Part shown: piece after piece, positions 9,517 to 16,948 of the stretch
Layout: each line of letters starts with the position of its first letter
How positions within the stretch are numbered: the first letter of the stretch is position 1
Source of the DNA: Nitrosomonas sp.
GTDB taxonomy: Bacteria > Pseudomonadota > Gammaproteobacteria > Burkholderiales > Nitrosomonadaceae
NCBI GenBank assembly: GCA_024281675.1
Contig: JAMXAG010000001.1
Span: forward strand, 186,001 to 250,000
Direction of reading: 5' to 3'
DNA: 64,000 nucleotides
Translations under genes and position numbers: made by a program
The notes under the pieces: generated by a model
Databases searched by the model: none
The model's input: the letters and a program-made list of their open reading frames with translations, nothing else
What the model was told of the DNA's origin: nothing

Positions 9517-11074
9517 CTCTGAGTAGTTCCGCCAGGTTGTTGAGATCAGTGGCAACCCTTGGATGATCTTCTCCGAAGCTCGCCTCATCGATTGTCAGAG
9601 CTCTTCGCAACAACGGCTCGGCATCAGCCAAGCGATTGGTGTCTTGAAGCAATAGCGCCAGATTATTGAGACGAATGGCAACCTTGGGATGGTCGGCTCC
9701 GAAGTTCGCTTCATCAATAGCCAGAGCCCTTCGCAACAATGGCTCGGCTTCAGTCAGTCTACTGGTGGCCTGAAACAGTCGCGCCAAGTTGTTGAGACGA
9801 ATGGCAACATTGGAATGATCGGCCCCGAAGTTCGTCTCATCGATTGCCAAAGCCCTTCGCATCAACGGTTCGGCTTCAGCCAGGCGGTTGGTGTCATGAA
9901 GCAGTTGCGCCAAGTTGTTGAGACGAATTGCAACTCTGGGATGATTGGCTCCGAAGCTCGCCTCATCAATGGCCAGGGCCCTTCGCATCAGCGGCTCGGC
10001 CTCTTTATAGAGTGACTTAGTTAAGTACATCAAACCCAGATCATTCATGAGCCGCGTGATCGGTGTTGTAATTCCAGCCTTATCAGCGTAGGTGATTACT
10101 GCCTGAACATGCGGTTGCAGTGGATTGAGTACAGGCCAGTTTCTTACATCTTGAGGGCTTCCAACAAAAGCCGCATCAATCCATTGCAACGTTTCGTTGA
10201 GTTGCATGTACTCAGAATCCTGTAACTGGGCGACTTTCTGTACCAAGCGGTGCATGCTGAAACTTGGACTGTCGGTTGCGCGGGTCACCAGTGAATACGA
10301 TTCCAATTCAGCCAAGTCTGTGTATGGGTCGTTTTTTTTCTCACCATCATCTATCAGTATATCAAGCAGCGATTCAGGAATTGGAGCGGGACTTAACCAA
10401 GCCAGATGCTGCAACAATTGCCGAGCGGATTCACTAAGTTGATCGAAAGTCGTTTGCCAGGTCGCCACAACACTTTTAGGATATTGCGTCAGACGAGGAT
10501 CATTCCAGGTCAGCACTCTGTCATATTGTTTATGATATTCCTCAAGATAGCCTTCGAAGGACATACGACGTTGTGCAATATAGGCACCCGCTTGCTCCAG
10601 TGCTAAAGCCAGGGTACCGAGAGTATCTGCCAGGATTCTGGCTTGTACGTCGTCATCCGCCTGTTTGCGGCGCTTGGCATCTGTGCGCTCCAATAAAAAT
10701 TCTGTAGCGGCATCCATTGACAGAGTATCTACAGGTAAGGCGATCAGGCTACCGCTCCAGTTTGTCAATCGACTGGTCACCAAAAGATGGCCACCCCGTA
10801 ACTGTGAAATCAGGGCTTCGACGGCTGCCGCCGCTTCCTCTGTATCGACGTTATCCAGAATGAGTAACCATCCGGGATGTTGATTGAACCATTTGAGCAC
10901 AGCGTCCCGTTGTTTGGCTTCATCGGTTTCGTGCTGTTCATCCAGATCAAAGGTCCGGCACAATCCTGCCAGGTTGCGTTGTAGCGCTACGACACTGTCA
11001 GCGACAATAAAAAGCTGTGCTGAATAATCCTTACCGTGTTGCCAGGCATACTCCAATGCCAATCGAGTCTTGCC
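9517..11074 (-). pseudogene. STAND/NLR-like gene, middle fragment (NB-ARC and TPR units 1-4)
   Basis: Middle piece of the broken gene; the apparent ORF runs 11062-9473 and its last residues come from the IS. It begins within the Walker A motif (GKTRLALEYAWQHG). Next come the Walker B segment GWLLILDNVD, the sensor-like GHLLVTSRL and a GxP-like region LGTLALALEQAGAYI. These are the order and motifs of an NB-ARC/STAND NTPase. A helical winged region with ARQLLQHLAWLSP and the first four 42-residue TPR units follow. STAND proteins couple a sensor to an effector through nucleotide-driven oligomerisation (family knowledge). Both ends are cut by IS copies, so no active NTPase can be made. Confidence 0.9.
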
Positions 11075-11122
11075 TGAGGTATGCTGATTTTCAAGGAGTC
11101 CGAAGTTTCATAAAATGAAGAC

Positions 11123-11440
11123 ATGAAATGGAGGATGAAAATGGAATTACCCCGCACACAATATAGTCAGGAATTTCGGAAGGAATCAGTTAAATTTTTC
11201 AAAGAAAGCGGATTGACTCTGGTTGAAGCAGCAAAACGGCTGTCGTTACCCCAGGGGACACTAAAGAATTGGGTTTATGCTGACAAACGAGGAGAACTCA
11301 TTACAGTAGGCAAGCATCATAAGCCGCTGACTGAACTTGAGTTAGAGCTATCCAGAGTTAAACGTGAATTAGCAGAAGTGAAGATGGAGCGTGATTTTAT
11401 AAAAAAGTGTGCGACGTATTTCGCCAAGGAGTCGCGGTGA
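11123..11440 (+). CDS. IS3-family transposase OrfA (copy 2)
   Basis: Protein identical to OrfA of copy 1, 105 aa from the first ATG. GGAGG at 11130-11134 favours initiation at the ATG at 11141. It ends 34 nt beyond the start of orfB, giving the overlap needed for frameshifting. Confidence 0.93.
   Translation: MKWRMKMELPRTQYSQEFRKESVKFFKESGLTLVEAAKRLSLPQGTLKNWVYADKRGELITVGKHHKPLTELELELSRVKRELAEVKMERDFIKKCATYFAKESR
11401..11407 (+). promoter_or_regulatory. programmed -1 frameshift site A AAA AAG
   Basis: In the orfA frame the codons read ATA AAA AAG. Slipping back one base on A AAA AAG enters the orfB frame just before GTG TGC GAC. This heptamer is the classic IS3-family slip site and would yield the OrfAB transposase. 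The mirror site in copy 1 is 9184-9190. Confidence 0.85.
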
Positions 11441-12312
11441 GATACGGTTTGATTGAATCGATGCGACGAAGCTATTCGATTGGGCTCATGTGTCGAGTAT
11501 TGAATGTTTCCGAGAGCGGCTTTCATGCTCAAAGAACGCGCCCGCTTTGTAAACGTAAGCGGGAGAATAGAAGGCTGGAAATAGAAATACTGGCCGCACA
11601 CCAACGTACACGAGAGACCTACAGTGCAAAGCGCTTGCATCATGATTTGGCGGATCACGGAGTACAAGCCACACCATACCGTGTTCGAACATTGCGCAGG
11701 AAATTGGGTTTGCGTTGTAAGCAAAAGCTAAAATTCAAGGTGACGACCGATTCTAAACATAATTTACCGGTTGCGCCCAATATTCTGAAACGGGAATTTT
11801 CTGTTAATGCACCTGGTAAAGTGTGGGTCAGTGACATCACTTATATTCCTACAGATGAGGGCTGGTTGTACTTGGCTGGAATAAAAGATCTATTTAATGG
11901 CGAACTGGTGGGCTATGCCATGAATGAGAAAATGACAAAGAGCCTGGTTATACAGGCATTATTTCGCGCAACTGCAAATAAACATCCGGATAAGGGGCTC
12001 ATTGCTCATTCAGATCAAGGTAGTCAATACTGTGCACACGATTACCGGAATTTATTGCAACAATTTGGCATGATCGCCTCCATGAGCCGCAAGGGCGACT
12101 GCTATGATAATGCGCCGATGGAAAGCTTCTGGGGGATACTTAAAACCGAACTGGTGCATCATCGGAGATTCAAAACACGGCAACAAGCCATTCAGGAGAT
12201 TACCGAATATATCGAAATATTCTATAACCGACAGCGCAAGCAAGAAAAATTAGGTTATTTATCGCCTGCACAATTTTCGCAGCAGTACTATGCAAATCTA
12301 CTCGCTGCTTAA
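11407..12312 (+). CDS. IS3-family transposase OrfB (copy 2)
   Basis: 301 aa, same protein as in copy 1, with the complete DDE integrase core (Asp in VSDITYI, Asp in HSDQGSQY, Glu in APMESFWG). Probably produced as an OrfAB fusion after -1 frameshifting. Its stop lies 33 bp inside the right end of the element. Confidence 0.95.
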   Translation: MCDVFRQGVAVRYGLIESMRRSYSIGLMCRVLNVSESGFHAQRTRPLCKRKRENRRLEIEILAAHQRTRETYSAKRLHHDLADHGVQATPYRVRTLRRKLGLRCKQKLKFKVTTDSKHNLPVAPNILKREFSVNAPGKVWVSDITYIPTDEGWLYLAGIKDLFNGELVGYAMNEKMTKSLVIQALFRATANKHPDKGLIAHSDQGSQYCAHDYRNLLQQFGMIASMSRKGDCYDNAPMESFWGILKTELVHHRRFKTRQQAIQEITEYIEIFYNRQRKQEKLGYLSPAQFSQQYYANLLAA

Positions 12313-12345
12313 ACCTATGGACTCCATTTTTGACAACATACCTCA

Positions 12346-13071
12346 GCCTGTGCCACCAAGCCCGCTCAGTACGCGGATAACCGGCGTATGATCAGCGGTA
12401 TTAGGAACAGCACCCAAACTGAGTTCCAAATCCTCGAGACAAGCAGCGCGACCTTTGAATAAGGAACCAAGACTGGCGATGGGAAGATTGACGCGTTTCT
12501 TGGAGGGGCCTGCACGAGTGAGAATTTCATGCAGTTTCGAGCGTAGAATTTCTGCCGCTAGCTGGCTATTATTTTCGAAGCTAAACGCTGGATAGCGTTC
12601 TACGCTTGCCAATCGAGCAAGATGTTGCTGCTGGTGGGTACGCTGCTCTTCAATCAAAGCATACTTCTCGTCACGAGTCGCACCTGGTACAGGCACGGCG
12701 ATGATCAACATTTTGCGGTGATACAACGCCAACCAAGCTTCCCATTGCGTATAGGAAAGGGCTTGTGCATCAGGGGCTAGAAAAGGTCGCAGTGGCGGTA
12801 AACGTTCTGCAAGATCTGGATAACGTTCTCGGATAAGCGTCAGAGAAGGGCTTTGCGCCATTGCACCGATCATGTCGCCGATCAAATGAACAACCGCATC
12901 ACATTGACTGATGTAATCATCCAACATATCCAAAGTCTCTGTGCCAGTCGCGATGAAATCCTCTTGCACTTTGACCGTGACGTTAGGGCGATCAAGATAA
13001 TGTCGCAAAGCGTCACGGTAGCTACGGAATTCAGCGCTAACAGCGGATAGAAAAATGCGGATTTGCGTCAC
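12346..13071 (-). pseudogene. STAND/NLR-like gene, 5' fragment (DUF4062 and start of NB-ARC)
   Basis: N-terminal 242 codons of the split gene, starting with GTG at 13071. Residues 1-~100 match the DUF4062 family (MTQIRIFLSAVSAEFRSYRD, then DYISQCDAVVHLIGDMIGA), an effector-like module seen at the N-terminus of STAND proteins. A linker and the NB-ARC start follow (VLSGLGGTG), where the IS cuts the Walker A loop between GGTG and K. The apparent ORF ends at 12343 in IS sequence. Joining this piece to 11071-9517 and 8242-7659 gives 2865 nt: 954 codons plus stop, with no internal stop. A defence or signalling role is inference from architecture. Confidence 0.88.
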
Positions 13072-13105
13072 AGCGTTTATCTTTGTTATATAACCTTGGG
13101 AATAT

Positions 13106-13275
13106 TTATTTCTGTATTAGTAGCGTTTTAATTTTATACCGAATTTTCCCATTGCACTTGGTTCCCTTTCGCCAACGATAAATTTGCCTGGAACTTTTGC
13201 CTAACTCATGCGCAAGTTTAGGAGCCGTCCATCCTCGTTCAATTAGTGCTTTCAGTTCCTTAGCCACAGAACCTG
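13106..13275 (-). pseudogene. helix-turn-helix gene fragment truncated by IS end
   Basis: About 55 codons ending at 13106: GWTAPKLAHELGKSSRQIYR is a good helix-turn-helix, followed by a basic tail (KIRYKIKTLLIQK). The frame continues into the terminal repeat of the degenerate IS3-like element, so the apparent start (13303) is IS sequence and the native 5' end is missing. It lies 35 bp upstream of the NLR-like gene in the same direction and may be what remains of a regulator. I do not recognise the protein. Confidence 0.5.
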
Positions 13276-13306
13276 TGACCTGGTCAAGTAAAACCGAACA
13301 CACCAG

Positions 13307-13715
13307 TTAAGCGACTTTTTTCAATATTTCTGATTCCATCTCATATTGATTCGGGATAGCAACATCAAACTGTCGATTCGGCTTGTTCTCAAATACCGGC
13401 TGTTTGTGATTGCTGTCAGTGGTCACCTTGTATTTCTTTCGGCGCCTTACTTGCACACCGGTTTCCCGCATCAGGCTTCGGATCTTCCAGCGGCCAGCTG
13501 GATAACCCAGTGCATTTAACGCCTTTCCGATTCTGCGGCTGCCGTAGTATGATCGCTGCAATTCGCTATGTCTCGAACCGCTTCAAGTATTTTCTCACGA
13601 TACAAATCTACAGAACAATTATCAGTGCGTCGAACATAATCATAGTAGGCGCTACGACTTACACCCATGAGTTGGCACATCAAACCAACCGGATAGGTCT
13701 TTTTCCTTTAGGTGA
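13307..13715 (-). pseudogene. IS3-like OrfB remnant without catalytic core
   Basis: Reading leftward, the N-terminal part of OrfB appears (PVGLMCQLMGVSRSAYYDYV, then LYREKILEAVRDIA). A frameshift near 13561 follows, then SYYGSRRIGKALNALGYPAG, KYKVTTDSNHKQPVFENK and RQFDVAIPNQ. At this point an intact transposase would enter the integrase core, but the sequence jumps to a short tail (EILKKVA) and a stop. None of the DDE residues remain, so it cannot transpose on its own. Confidence 0.8.
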
Positions 13716-13727
13716 TGAACGAATACT

Positions 13728-14033
13728 TCACTTCGTTTCTTTCGCGAAAAAGACCGTCGCTTCCTTTAATATTTGCTTCTCCAACTTGAGCTGCTTGATT
13801 TGCGCCTTCAATTGCCGGATTTCTTCCTGCTCCGGTGTCAACTTCCCATTACCTCGGAATGACTGATCAGAATCATTCGCCTGATACTCCCCGATCCACC
13901 TCCTCAGCATATTGGCAATTGATCTCCAGGCTTCGCGATACTTCTGATGTCGTATGGCCCTGTTCCAATACCAGGCTGATTGCATCTAATTTGAATTCTT
14001 TTGTGTACTGTTTCCTCGTTACAATCTCTCCCC
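13728..14033 (-). pseudogene. IS3-like OrfA remnant, frameshifted
   Basis: Helix-turn-helix subunit of the deleted element. The first part (RKQYTKEFKLDAISLVLEQG, then HTTSEVSRSLEI) is in one frame. The rest (ANMLRRWIGEYQANDSDQ, then coiled coil LTPEQEEIRQLKAQIKQLKLEK) is in another, so one indel breaks the gene. No ATG or GTG is present at the expected start. The C-terminus (EATVFFAKETK) is the usual join to OrfB. Confidence 0.8.
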
Positions 14034-14193
14034 CTAGTTAAGGACTATTTTATCTTAACTGGAATGTCCAGATTCATTTGACCATGTCAGTATGGGTGTG
14101 TTTTAACTGCGTGGGGTTGTTGATTATAAGCGCGGGAGAAGTATTCCAGGAAGTGATTGGAATTTAAAAAAACAAGCGAATTCTAAAACTTTA

Positions 14194-14278
14194 CCGGTTA
14201 GTACCCTATTGCAATAGTGCAGATGAGTAGAGTACTAACCGGAAGAGCAAACTTAACAATATATCCTATTCGATAGGA
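14194..14278. other. structured intergenic element with nested inverted repeats
   Basis: CCGGTTAGTAC (14194-14204) pairs perfectly with GTACTAACCGG (14232-14242). Inside the 27-nt loop is a perfect 12-bp palindrome CTATTGCAATAG (14206-14217). A second hairpin, TCCTAT-TCG-ATAGGA, lies at 14264-14278, between this and the stop of the minus-strand DUF2490 gene. These may serve as 3' end structures for that gene, although no strong T-run follows on the minus strand. No gene is seen in 14093-14303. Confidence 0.45.
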
Positions 14279-14303
14279 CTGTCTTGTCTAGTATAGAAAT
14301 TGA

Positions 14304-15059
14304 CTAGAAATTCAGGAAAAGATTTGCTACAAAATTATGCATCATTTGGTCTGGACGAGCGCTATGTGGTCTATTAATAAACTGGTTCATATAACCCACC
14401 TCAACAGTAGCGTACTGATTAATTTTATAGCCCAATCCAGCAAATGCCCTATTTTGATCGTAACCGCGAGCAATAAACGCAGGATTATCAACGGTATTCA
14501 TGGCAATAAATAATTCACTTTGAACGATAAAACTAAGATTTGGGTCTATCGCTGGTATGGGAACTGCCAGTTTAACCAATTGGCGGAATCGATGAGCCAC
14601 ATCATCGCTACCAGAAATGGGTGCATTATGATCAAAGAATCGTTGCTCAAAACGGCTACGCAGTGACAATCTTCCGAAGGGAAAATTATCAGCCCAAGTG
14701 AGTTGCTCCCATGAGCGGTGTTCATTAAATGGGTGTGCAATTGAAAGCGGTTCTGCCGTTGGTGCCCAAGCATAACCAACCCACGCTACCAATTTATCGG
14801 TTATTGCATAACCCACACCAGGACGTACCAAGGATTGCGTGAATTGAGTAGCATCATTACCAAAACGCCCTTGTCCTTCCATCCACCATCTGAATTTCTT
14901 CAAATCCGGATTGTTTGGATTGACGAAACCGAAATTACCCAATGCAGTAACATTTCCCCACACTTGGAAATCTTCGACTGTGGCATCAGCGGATGCTTGC
15001 TTTACTGAAGATACACTTAGCAACGCTAAGAAAATTAAAACTTTTATCTTTTTAACCAT
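14304..15059 (-). CDS. DUF2490 family outer-membrane protein
   Basis: 251 aa. The N-terminus is a clear signal peptide (MVKKIKVLIFLALLSVSSVK, cleavage near ASA-DATVEDF). The mature part has alternating aromatic and polar residues, ending in VANLFLNF with a C-terminal Phe, as in outer-membrane beta-barrels. The opening (DFQVWGNVTALGNFGF) and RFRQLVKLAVPIP are characteristic of DUF2490. The function of this family is not established. It is transcribed alone. A perfect palindrome lies about 100 bp upstream and may control it. Confidence 0.8.
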   Translation of the reverse strand: MVKKIKVLIFLALLSVSSVKQASADATVEDFQVWGNVTALGNFGFVNPNNPDLKKFRWWMEGQGRFGNDATQFTQSLVRPGVGYAITDKLVAWVGYAWAPTAEPLSIAHPFNEHRSWEQLTWADNFPFGRLSLRSRFEQRFFDHNAPISGSDDVAHRFRQLVKLAVPIPAIDPNLSFIVQSELFIAMNTVDNPAFIARGYDQNRAFAGLGYKINQYATVEVGYMNQFINRPHSARPDQMMHNFVANLFLNF

Positions 15060-15162
15060 TCAATTTCCCTCTGTGACAATTATTATTTTGTGATATGCAA
15101 TCAGCACATATCATTTTGTTGTTCTAATGAACATGATGCATGCTCAGCGCTAGCAACAACCT

Positions 15163-15180
15163 GTCATTTAATTAAATGAC
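15163..15180. promoter_or_regulatory. perfect 18-bp palindrome, possible operator
   Basis: GTCATTTAA and its exact reverse complement TTAAATGAC are contiguous, 104 bp upstream of the DUF2490 start. A symmetrical AT-rich site of this size is typical of a dimeric repressor operator, but no family is assigned. The rest of 15060-15568 shows no gene. Confidence 0.4.
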
Positions 15181-15568
15181 GCTGTTTGGTGTTAATCAAG
15201 TATTTCTTTGTTCTTCAAGCGATCAATCTAAACCTTGCGTCGGTAGCAAGGTAAGATGACGATAACATAGCTAATGTTAAGAATATGTTAAGAAGAAACC
15301 GTGGCACAACAGGGGTTTCTGTTTTTTTATAGCCTACGTTTCATCAGAGTGGATGTTTGCAAGATTCTGGAAATAATCGTTTGACAAAATGTTATGCAAC
15401 TAGGTAATGTTCGTCATTCTAGCTTTTTGAATACAAATATTAAGCTAGATTAGATCAGGATTGATGAATAGAAAAATAATTCGTTGGAAACCTATCAATA
15501 GCCTGTGCCTATTTTGTAAAAAAATAATAGAACTACGGAAATTTGCTAATCAATTGGAGAAATGTAGT

Positions 15569-15871
15569 ATGAAAAAAGTATATTGTGTTGTTGCTTTATT
15601 AATATTGACAGGATGTGGGACTAGTAGAGACTACACGCCACCCGCCGATGCTTCTGGAGAGCAAATTTTCAGCACCGCCTGCACCGAGTGCCACAAACCT
15701 ATAAGCGCCAGCATTGCAATGGTTTTGAGTGGAAATAATGCCAATAAAGATGCGATCGTTAAGAAATTTCAAACAGGTAGTATGCGTATGCCTGCTTTTA
15801 AGAATATTCAAGGTGAATCCGCAAATCGCTTAGCAGATTATATTTTAGCGAATAGCCAAACCAGCAAATAA
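15569..15871 (+). CDS. small c-type cytochrome lipoprotein
   Basis: 100 aa from ATG at 15569, chosen because GGAGAA lies about 10 nt upstream and the protein then begins with a lipoprotein signal (LILTGC, lipidated Cys16). An upstream in-frame ATG at 15461 adds 36 implausible residues. A single haem-binding motif CTECH is at residues 38-42, with a likely axial Met74 in SMRMPAF, giving a class I cytochrome c fold. It would carry electrons while anchored to a membrane on the periplasmic side. Its partner cannot be told from the sequence. The FNR-type regulator gene follows. Confidence 0.85.
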   Translation: MKKVYCVVALLILTGCGTSRDYTPPADASGEQIFSTACTECHKPISASIAMVLSGNNANKDAIVKKFQTGSMRMPAFKNIQGESANRLADYILANSQTSK

Positions 15872-16068
15872 AGCACTCGACTGGGGTAGAGCGGTGTAAC
15901 GGCTTACCGGGTTAAGATGATTGTACCAAGCGGGCTTGGAGATTAAACCTTGATGCTGAGATTTTGTACTATATTAGTATCGTACGCATCAAAAATGCTT
16001 TCTTAGTAACAGTACCCTAAATCGTTTACAACTTAGCTGACATTTTAACCGTATTACAGATGGCGATT

Positions 16069-16082
16069 TTGATTTTTGTCAA
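16069..16082. promoter_or_regulatory. FNR-type binding site upstream of fnr-like gene
   Basis: TTGATTTTTGTCAA matches the FNR consensus TTGAT-N4-ATCAA at nine of ten defined positions. It lies about 108 bp before the regulator's start. A possible -35 hexamer (TTGTCA) overlaps its right half, with a TATTTT-like -10 downstream at 18 bp, so autoregulation is plausible. The remainder of the 15872-16189 gap shows no gene. Confidence 0.45.
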
Positions 16083-16189
16083 CTAATCTCTTTTTTCTAT
16101 ATTTTTTAATAGAATATCAGAAACTTTGATGACATTTTTGCCGTGCACCACGAGTAACTTTTTGTTTTATTAAAGCAATTAATTATATT

Positions 16190-16948
16190 TTGTTTAAACC
16201 TGTATTGATAGAACCTTCGATTTACTGTCAGCTTGATATTGTGCAGTTCAAGTCAAGCTGTGCTGCATGCAGTTTGCGTGAATTATGCCTACCGGTAGGT
16301 CTAAATGAAGATGAAGTGAAGAAGCTAGATATCGTCAGTCAGAAGCGAAAAATCACTCGTGGCGGTTATCTGCATCATGCAGGAGCAAAGTTTCAATCCT
16401 TGTATGCCATCCGTAGCGGCTTTTTAAAGACTTGTGTTTTAGAGCAAGACGGGCGTCATCAGGTTACAGGTTTTCATATGACGGGAGAATTACTCGGTTT
16501 GGACGCAATTAGTACCGATGTGCATACCTGCGATGCAATAGCGCTTGAGGACAGTGAGGTTTGTGAGATTCCCTTCGCGAAATTAGAGGAAATCAGTCGT
16601 ACCATACCCTCGTTAATGCGCCATTTTCATAAAATCATGAGTCGTGAAATTGTCAGGGACCACGGAGTGATGCTGTTGCTGGGCAGCATGAAAGCTGAAG
16701 AACGCTTGGCTTCTTTTTTACTTAATTTGTCACGCCGCTTTCATCTGCGAGGGTATTCTGAATATAATTTCAATTTACGTATGACTCGGGAAGAAATAGG
16801 CAGTTATCTTGGATTAAAACTTGAAACGGTTAGCCGTGCTTTTTCAAAATTCCAGGATGAAGAGATTATTACCGTGGATAATAAACATATACAAATTAAA
16901 GATATTGCTCGCTTGAGAATGAAATTAAGTAACTCAGACGTCAGCTAA
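16190..16948 (+). CDS. fnr: FNR/CRP-family transcriptional regulator
   Basis: 252 aa. The N-terminal cysteines C24, C27 and C33 plus C114 are in the spacing used by FNR to hold an oxygen-sensitive [4Fe-4S] cluster. The cyclic-nucleotide-binding-like beta barrel spans about 45-140, followed by a dimerisation helix. A winged helix with recognition helix LETVSRAFSK (E212, S215, R216) contacts TTGAT half-sites in this family. No ATG is available in frame; TTG at 16190 is the first possible start and lacks a strong Shine-Dalgarno sequence. In an ammonia oxidiser it probably controls low-oxygen and nitrogen-oxide metabolism (inference). Confidence 0.88.
   Translation: MFKPVLIEPSIYCQLDIVQFKSSCAACSLRELCLPVGLNEDEVKKLDIVSQKRKITRGGYLHHAGAKFQSLYAIRSGFLKTCVLEQDGRHQVTGFHMTGELLGLDAISTDVHTCDAIALEDSEVCEIPFAKLEEISRTIPSLMRHFHKIMSREIVRDHGVMLLLGSMKAEERLASFLLNLSRRFHLRGYSEYNFNLRMTREEIGSYLGLKLETVSRAFSKFQDEEIITVDNKHIQIKDIARLRMKLSNSDVS

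Larger units (their letters stand above)
7742..10010 (-). repeat. eight 126-bp TPR-encoding tandem repeats, interrupted by IS copy 1
   Basis: Eight consecutive in-frame units of 126 bp (42 codons): four in 9517-10010 and four in 7742-8245. Each encodes a variant of AEPLMRRALAIDEASFG followed by xxHPxVAxxLNNLAxLLxxTNRL. Units are very similar at the DNA level apart from the last, which suggests expansion or gene conversion within the array. The IS copy entered the boundary between units 4 and 5. Confidence 0.8.
11075..12345 (+). mobile_element. IS3-family insertion sequence, copy 2 (1271 bp)
   Basis: Same element as copy 1 in opposite orientation, with termini TGAGGTATGCTG at 11075 and CATACCTCA at 12345. 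It is flanked by the direct repeat GCC (11072-11074 and 12346-12348; GGC in the sense of the interrupted gene). The insertion lies inside the codons of the Walker A loop of the NLR-like gene. Each copy has its own distinct 3-bp duplication, so the two arrived independently and not as one composite unit. Confidence 0.95.
7579..14089. mobile_element. putative composite transposon-like island carrying the NLR-like gene
   Basis: The left boundary reads TGACCTGGTCAAGTAA (7579-7594). The right boundary, read on the minus strand from 14089, is TGACATGGTCAAATGA, giving a 16-bp imperfect inverted repeat with three mismatches. The same 16 bp as the left boundary recurs at 13276, the inner end of the degenerate IS3-like element. 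The trinucleotide GTA directly flanks both outer ends (7576-7578 and 14090-14092), as expected for a 3-bp target duplication. The contents are the STAND gene, a helix-turn-helix fragment and the deleted IS. Subtracting the two later 1271-bp insertions and their duplications leaves 3963 bp. A 3-bp match can occur by chance, so the unit is a hypothesis. Confidence 0.5.
13276..14089 (-). mobile_element. internally deleted IS3-like element (814 bp)
   Basis: Bounded by TGACCTGGTCAAGTAA at 13276 and, on the minus strand, TGACATGGTCAAATGA from 14089. The inverted repeats extend further inward (both contain CCAGTTAAG). It contains orfA and orfB remnants of an IS3-family transposase distinct from the 1271-bp element. 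About 400 bp of the orfB catalytic region are gone. The inner flank (CTG) does not match the outer flank (GTA), so this copy alone has no target duplication. Confidence 0.8.

Noticed and set aside
11317..11724. 135-codon and 68-codon antisense ORFs within the IS copies
   Set aside because: They are antisense shadows of the transposase genes with no family content.
8246..12345. The two 1271-bp IS copies as one composite transposon
   Set aside because: Each has its own different 3-bp target duplication, and the segment between them is the middle of the interrupted gene.
15880..15960. GC-rich, folded-looking stretch after the cytochrome gene, considered as a tRNA
   Set aside because: No acceptor stem, anticodon arm or T-loop (GGTTCGA) in the right order; CCAAG-CTTGG hairpin has no T-run either.
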